Under the pieces are notes generated by a model, which made no database searches, was not told the DNA's origin, and saw only the letters and a list, made by a program, of their open reading frames with translations. DNA of 64,000 nucleotides from Buddleja alternifolia. Taxonomy: Eukaryota; Streptophyta; Magnoliopsida; Lamiales; Scrophulariaceae. The first letter of the stretch is position 1; every line of letters starts with the position of its first letter. The position numbers were made by a program, and so were the translations under genes. Positions 57,747-64,000 of this stretch are shown here, one piece after another. The DNA lies in NCBI GenBank assembly GCA_019426215.1, contig CM033402.1, positions 1,054,001 through 1,118,000 on the forward strand, written 5' to 3'.

Positions 57747-59008
57747 ATCTCTTACTCTAGGGGCAGACCAAGGCAAGATCTTTGAGCTCCAACAACATAA
57801 ATTTCCCTCTGTAAATTGTCAATGTAAAGTATAAGAAACAAACAGGAAAAGGAAACAATATCGAATATTAGACTTCTGGTCACTTTCTACTTAATCCAGG
57901 AGGCATATATTATTAGCTTATATACTGACGATCAATGAGAAAAATATGATAAAAGAATCATCAGCCACCATCACCCATTAAACAGTAAATCCCAAACAAT
58001 CAGGAATTAATGATACCTTGGACACATCGGAGGAAGAATATAACTTTATCAAATTTGCCATGCATTTAATAACTAAAATAAATTTAGATTTACACCCGAA
58101 TATCACAAAACTTTAAAAGCACCATCGATTAAACATGCAGAAAAGAAAAAGGTTGCAGTTTAGAAGGCAGAAGTTAAGTGAATCTAAACAACTGATAATC
58201 CTTCACTCCTACCATCAAAATTGACTGACACTATGTCTCTTATTCTATGCAGACAAACAAGTTGTATGGGCTCAAACATCCAGGAATCAATTTTACTTAT
58301 GGTGTAATTCAAGAAGGCCGTACGACTCTAGATTGGGACAATCGCAATGTAGATGTATGGTGGGTCCCACAACGTTGACTATCGGGGGACCTCGAATAAT
58401 CCTTACAAATGCAAAGGTCCGTACAATAGACATAAAACCAAAATAGGAACAAAAGCGACTAACTATAGATACCGGAACAATTATTTAAGTAACGTGACGT
58501 CCTATTGAATCAGGAAACTATATAATTAGTTTATCGACTTACCCAAGATCGATACGCATAAAATCCGGATAGCAAAAATAGGAAATAACCGAAGATATCG
58601 GGACAAAATCAAAGTAACACGCGTCTTTATTTAATCAGGAAATCATACTATTAGTTATCTACCTACTCGTGATCAACGAGAAAAACAGGGCAAAATCGAA
58701 AACAAGGGCAGATACAATGACAAAAGAGTGAATGCCACAACTTTCAATCTAATCCAAGAAACAATCACTAGTTAATCTACTCAAAAATCAATGACAAAAA
58801 CACAACAACAACAGAATCATTACTAAAAATCATTTGACAATAAATAAAATCCCAATGACAATCAAGAAGTATTTATACCTGTATCGCTTCGGCAAATTAA
58901 AGCTTCTTACAAAAATTTCCTGCATTAATTTCACTCAAGCAAACCAAAATTACAACCAAAGCAAGAAACATACATTCACACCCTGACTGAAAAAATTACA
59001 GCATAAAA

Positions 59009-59040
<32 letters not shown>

Positions 59041-59559
59041 TTCCAAGAAGAACAAAAACCTAGAAAAAAAAACACGCCGAAGCTAAAATCACGCACAAAA
59101 AAAAAACTCAAATTAAAGAGCTACAAAATGACGGAAAAATAATATTTATCAAAATTACCATCAAATTAATCGAAAATGAGCGAAAACTCAAATTAATAAC
59201 TCGAATTAATCAGTGAAAAATGTGTACTCACAAATTTGTGTGAATTGAAAGTGTCCGCCTGAGGTTAAAACACGCAACACTCTTCTTCAGCTCTCTCTCT
59301 CTCTCTCTTCTCTCTCTCACTCTATATTTCACGTTTCTGTGTGTGTCGCGGCTTCTTATATAGGGCTCACTAACCAGACGTTTGAGTTAACTTTTAACCA
59401 TATTTCACTTTAACCGCGGTTAACCAAATCAAGAATCAAAATTTGCCAGTGGATTTACTATACCCCATTTGGCAGATTACGTGATGAGCCCTAATTTATT
59501 ACGAGACTCTTTTTTACATCATCAATATCTGGCTCACTTAATTCAGCCAGTTTTTTCCT
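57747..59559. other. RF298 5' leader, probable 5' UTR intron and promoter
   Basis: Between the start codon and about 59235 there is no coding sequence. On the minus strand AAATTTGTGAGTAC near 59225-59238 is a good donor, so this stretch is probably a long 5' UTR intron. A (CT)n leader at 59288-59325 and a TATATAG-like sequence near 59356 fit a transcription start there. The promoter side faces the tandem repeat array. Confidence 0.5.
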
Positions 59560-62500
59560 ACTCATGTGTGTATATATATGTAACGGTTGTTTATATACGT
59601 AATATACAGATGAATGTGATTATAAATATCTCGAGTTTGGTCAAAGTGTCTATCTGTACTTTTGAATTTATTATATAAAGTAACTTCGATTTTTGTTTTT
59701 TGTTATGGTTACGACTGTATCGTAAGTTGTGAGGTAAAATATTTATTATGTTGAATCGTAACTAGTATGGATATGTGTACATAATGTTTTCGGTGGATTA
59801 AATTACGAGCATAATTTCCGGCTACATAATGTTTTTCAGTGTTAATCCACATTACATTGTTAGATACATACATAATTCATAATTAATTATAAAATTTAAA
59901 CTTCGATAAATGATGTAAGTCTCACTTTTGTGGCGTGGTGAGAGTGATTTGATTTTTGTTAAGTGATCGTCATGAAAAGTTTTAGATCATAATGCATGCA
60001 ACTAGCGCGTTAGATCTTAACGGATAACGGCTTCTCAACAGTTAGTGCAGTTTATAATTTGGTTAGCAGATCACGAGCATAATTCAAATTATAGTTAGTG
60101 GTGCAATTTCGCGCCTTCTTCATATATTCATAATTAGTCACCACGTGTCTTTAATTAATTATAGATTTCAAATTTTCTATTCATCATTAATTTGTAAAAT
60201 TAATAAAGTAAATCTCACCCGTTTACAGATAATAGTTGCTTTTATAAATGATAAACAAATGAATGTGATTATAAAATATCTCGAGTTTAGTCAAAGCGTA
60301 TTTCGTACTTTTAAGTTTATCTAATAATTCTTTCTGATGCGAAGTGACTTTAATTCTTGTATTTGTTATAGTTGTGACTTGTGAGTACATCATAAGTTGT
60401 GACATAGAAAAATTATGACGTAGAATCATAAATAGTAAGGATAGTTGCATCATTTGCAAATTCCGAGCATAAATTGTACGGTTGTACCTACAAAGTTCAT
60501 TAGTTCGATTTTTCAGTTAGTCCACTATAGATTATCACTTATCTTCCTATATATATAAAAAAGGTTTGATTATTATATAATTCAATTTTCGATTAATGGT
60601 GCATGTCTCACTCTTGTGGTGTGATTTTCTTAGTTGATCGTCGTGAAAAACCGTAGGCCACAATGCATGCAATTGTCGTATTAGATCTTAACTAATAACT
60701 GTTTCTCGAAAAGGAAACGTAAATTGAAAATTGGTTAGCAAATTACGAGCATAGTATAAATTATAGTTAGGGATGCAATTTCGCGCCTTCTTCGTATATT
60801 CATAATTAGTCATAACGTGTCTTTAATTAATTATACAATTCAAATTTTTGATTCATCATTAATTATGTAAAATTAATAAAGTAAATCTCACCCGTATATA
60901 GGTAATAGTTGCTTTTATAAATGATAAACAAATGAATATGATTATAAAGTATCACGAGTTTAGTCAAAGTGTATTTCGTGCTTTTAAGTTTATTTAATAG
61001 TTCTTTGTGATGCGAAGTGACTTTAATTCTTGTATTTGTGAAAGGGGTAAAAGGCATTTTACCTTGTTGTGTTCTTGAAAAGGGACATATTGCCCATGTA
61101 TTACTAAAAAGGGCTGATTACCCCCTCATGTTTTCAAAAATTAGGTTAATAACACCCAGCTTTACTTTTTAATCATTTAGTAAATTGAAAATGACAAATG
61201 TACCTTTATATTTAGTAATCAGTATTTAATGTATTTTCTTATTTTGTATATCATTTTTCCTAATCATTCAAGTAATTGTGTTATTTTATATATAGAGGGG
61301 GAGAGAGGGGAGGGGTACCATATATATTTATTTCAAAATGTACAGAATATAAATATATGTTATATATTATAGATATCTTTATTTTTTTTAAATAAAAGTA
61401 ATATATATATATACTATATAATTGAATAGGGGAATAAAGAAATGGTTTTTGTATTGACACTGATTTTGGTGTAACATATGGATTATTATTATGTAAATTA
61501 GGTGTTCATGCACAGTGAATTTTTATAGTGTCACCTCATTTGTTTTGATGAGGTAACAGAATAATAACGTAATTCATGAAACCAAATGTAGTGGATTATT
61601 ATACATAGTTTTTCACTTTTACACATCTCTCTATTTTTTCTTTAAGTACATTAATTTTATTTCCATCTTTTTTTCCTTCTATTTTTATTCTCTTCTCTCA
61701 TTTTTTTTTTATTTAATCTGATCAAATTTTGTTCAAAAAACTTCAAATCAATTTATAAATTTCACACATGCAAAGAGTGTTGCTTTACCGATTAGTATTT
61801 GTTAATAACATGTATGTCATTGAAAAATATACATAATATAAGTATATATTACATATTATAATTTATAGATATTTTTATTTGTATTTTTAAATAAAAGTAA
61901 TATATATGTATAATGGTCTTCAATGTGCTTATGTGATGAATGGATGCCTGAGTCTTTTAATACACAATTTCATTACTCATATCGGGATAAATTTTTAAAG
62001 TTTATGGCATTATTTTGTTTTATTTTAATATTTTAATTATTTTAAATAAAATAATAAAATATTAAATAACCAACAAATTATTAATTCACACATTTTAAAT
62101 AAATAGATATTATCATTGAAAATATATTCCAACTTATGTGTATTGATCCATATTATTAAAAATAACTATAACAATGAATAATAAAGAGAAAATCACCTTA
62201 TAATCAAATGAGGCTATAGTTGTCATTTTCATCTTGATAAATAATAAAAAATAGGGTTGGATGTTATTAGCCTAATTTTTAAAATGCAAAGGGATAATCA
62301 GCCCTTTTTGAGAACACAGGGGGCAATATGCCCTTTTTGATAACACGAGGGGTTAAAACACCGTTTACCCTTTGTTATAGTTGTGAGTACATCGTAAGTT
62401 GTGATATAGAACAATTATGATGTAGAATACTAAATAGTACGGATAGTTGCGTCGTTTGCAAATTATGAGCATAACTTGTACGGTTGTACCTACACAGTTC

Positions 62501-63224
62501 ATTAGTTCGGTATTACAGTTAGTCCATTATGGATTATCACTTATATTCCTATATATATAAAAAAAAAAGTTTGATTATTATAGAATTCAATTTTCGATTA
62601 ATGGTGCATGTCTCACTCTTGTGGTATGAATTTTGTTAGTTGATCATCGTGAAAAGTCATAGGTCACAATGCATGCAATTGTTGTGTTAGATCTTAACTG
62701 ATAACTGTTTCTCGAAAAGGTAACGCAAATCGAAAGTTGGTTAGCACATTACGAGCATAATATAAATTATAGTTAGCGATGCAATTTCGCGCCTTCTTTG
62801 TATGTTCATAATTAGTCATAACGTGTTTTTAATTAATTATAAAATTCAAATTTCCGATTCATCATTAATTCTGTAAAATTAATAAAGTAAATCTCACCCG
62901 TATATAGGTAATAGTTGCTTTTATAAATGATAAACAAATGAATGTGATTATAAAGTATCACGAGCTTAGTCAAAGTGTATTTCGTACCTTTAAGTTTATC
63001 TAATAATTCTTTGTGATGCAAAGTGACTTTAATTCCTGTATTTGTTATAGTTGTGAGTATATCATAAGTTGTGACATAGAATAATTATGATGTAGAATCA
63101 TAAATAGTACGGATAGTTGCGTCATTTGCAAATTACGAGCATAACTTGTACTGTTGTACCTACACAGTTGTTAGGTCGGTTTTACAGTTAGTCCACTATA
63201 GATTATCACTTATATTCCTATTGA
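59560..63224. repeat. Tandem array of about 672-bp units (four, last truncated)
   Basis: The marker AATAGTTGCTTTTATAAATG occurs at 60231, 60903 and 62910, and a diverged version begins near 59560. The spacings are 672 and 2007; the second becomes 671 after removing the 1327-bp insertion and its 9-bp target duplication. Each unit also has GCAATTTCGCGCCTTCTT, CACAATGCATGCAA and AAATTACGAGCAT. No coding frame is kept between units. Unit four stops near 63224. Confidence 0.9.
61044..62370. mobile_element. Non-autonomous TIR element, 1327 bp, inside the tandem array
   Basis: The left arm (GGGGTAAAAGGCATTTTACC, AAGGGCTGATTACCCCCTCA) is mirrored by the right arm (AATCAGCCCTTTTTGAGAAC, TAAAACACCGTTTACCC) over about 120 bp. 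Target duplication TTTGTGAAA (61035-61043) and TTTGTTATA (62371-62379). The undisturbed sister units read TGTATTTGTTATAG, which defines the empty site. The centre is AT-rich without a transposase ORF. 9-bp duplications and long TIRs suggest Mutator-like. Confidence 0.8.
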
Positions 63225-64000
63225 TCTAGCACGGATTTCCCCCCTACTATTCCAGTCAAGAGGATCAACAATACGCAGAAATGACACGTTATCAATATTA
63301 TAGACTGCACTCACACGATGTTGAGTTGCCTACGTACCCGTTCGGGATCTAGTCTAAACGTAGTTCGAATAAGGTGGTTAGAATAGATATGATTCGTAGT
63401 ATTATGATCACTCGTATTTGTATAAGAGGTTCGTACTCTCGAGTCTCCGATTATCTAAGCTTCACGAGTAATGATTCGTAGTATTTATAGCTCAGATTCT
63501 CGGTCCCCAATTCTTCATTTAATGACTGTATTTATAGAGCTTCCATTCGGTACTGTAGGGCGAATGATTGACAAGACGTCTTGCCTACGTCCCTACACGT
63601 GTGTCTGATGGGTGGCACAGATTCGATGCCCATCGGGTCGGGCCATGAACCGACCCTACTCGAATTACAAAAACACGCGGATCTTGGAGTGTAATGCAAA
63701 TACCAAGGTTATAGGGGCCGGGTGTGAAACCCATCTCGTTTCCTCGTATTCGAGGTAGTATATCACATATACGACCCTATATATTCCAAGGAATACGAGC
63801 TGACGACTATTAAATCTAATGATATTTTAGGTATATCATTAAGTCCCCCACTTCGTGAGTGAAGGGGAAAATACCTGAAAGTTCTTAACCCTTGACTGAC
63901 GAAGTACAATTTTATGCAATTGTTACCTTTTCTGGGCATTTATTCCCTTGCTTATATTCTTAATTATAAGTCATCCACTGCAATCATTACCTTGCAGCAG
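63225..64000. other. Unidentified repeat-like sequence, possibly an LTR start
   Basis: Unit four of the tandem array breaks at 63224, and sequence starting TGATCTAGCACGGATTTCCC with clearly higher GC follows to the window edge. The sharp break and the TG start would fit an LTR, but the other end is not in view. No ORF is recognisable. Confidence 0.3.

Noticed and set aside
60223..63021. Three similar minus-strand ORFs (62-78 codons) as a small gene family
   Set aside because: They sit at the same place in each tandem repeat unit, so their likeness comes from repeat duplication; they lack an upstream context and differ in start and length.
59560..63224. CRISPR-like array
   Set aside because: Units are about 672 bp and contiguous, without short repeats and spacers; this is a plant nuclear tandem repeat.

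Overview
The window is nuclear DNA of a flowering plant, most likely a core eudicot. The genes are split by GT-AG introns, the intergenic DNA is strongly AT-rich and full of microsatellites, and every protein I recognise belongs to a plant family (GID1, P-class PPR, LEC14B/DCAF11, LRR protein, AHP, ATG18g, RLCK, RF298-type RING). I cannot name the species. There is no bacterial, viral or organellar segment and no CRISPR array.

Layout. 1-2385: 3' part of an LTR retrotransposon with an unknown ORF. 2386-5081: AT-rich intergenic DNA. 5085-5688: Harbinger-type MITE. 6327-7947 (+): gibberellin receptor GID1B. 8500-15000: intergenic, with a 931-bp fold-back element. 15061-17043 (-): PPR gene. 17130-19130: amplified promoter-like segments and two MITEs. 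19729-23254 (+): nine-coding-exon WD40 gene of the LEC14B/DCAF11 family. 24564-25757 (-): secreted LRR protein. 26000-33200: repeats, including a SINE, a LINE scrap and MITEs. 33234-35141 (-): six-exon histidine phosphotransfer protein (AHP). 37263-42654 (-): ATG18g. 43147-45600: Harbinger-like element, hAT element with a perfect 8-bp target duplication, SINE with a perfect 15-bp target duplication. 46422-49479 (-): receptor-like cytoplasmic kinase with a GC-AG intron. 51102-51183 (-): tRNA-Ser(UGA). 51685-53062: solo LTR of the family seen at the left edge. 54430-57746 (-): RF298-type RING E3 ligase. 59560-63224: four roughly 672-bp tandem repeats, one split by a fold-back element. 63225-64000: unidentified repeat-like DNA.

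The genes do not form an operon or one pathway. They cover gibberellin perception, cytokinin phosphorelay, autophagy, ubiquitin ligation, organellar RNA metabolism and kinase signalling. From memory, LEC14B + LRR + RF298 and LRR + AHP + ATG18g + RF4 are also neighbours in two duplicated Arabidopsis blocks (around At4g03000-03020 and At1g03365-03440), so much of 19.7-57.7 kb looks like an old conserved gene block expanded by small transposons. The novelty I can support is in the repeats: self-dated insertions with intact target duplications, a paralogous empty site, and repeated TGGGCT motifs upstream of the PPR gene. I found no convincing new multi-gene system.
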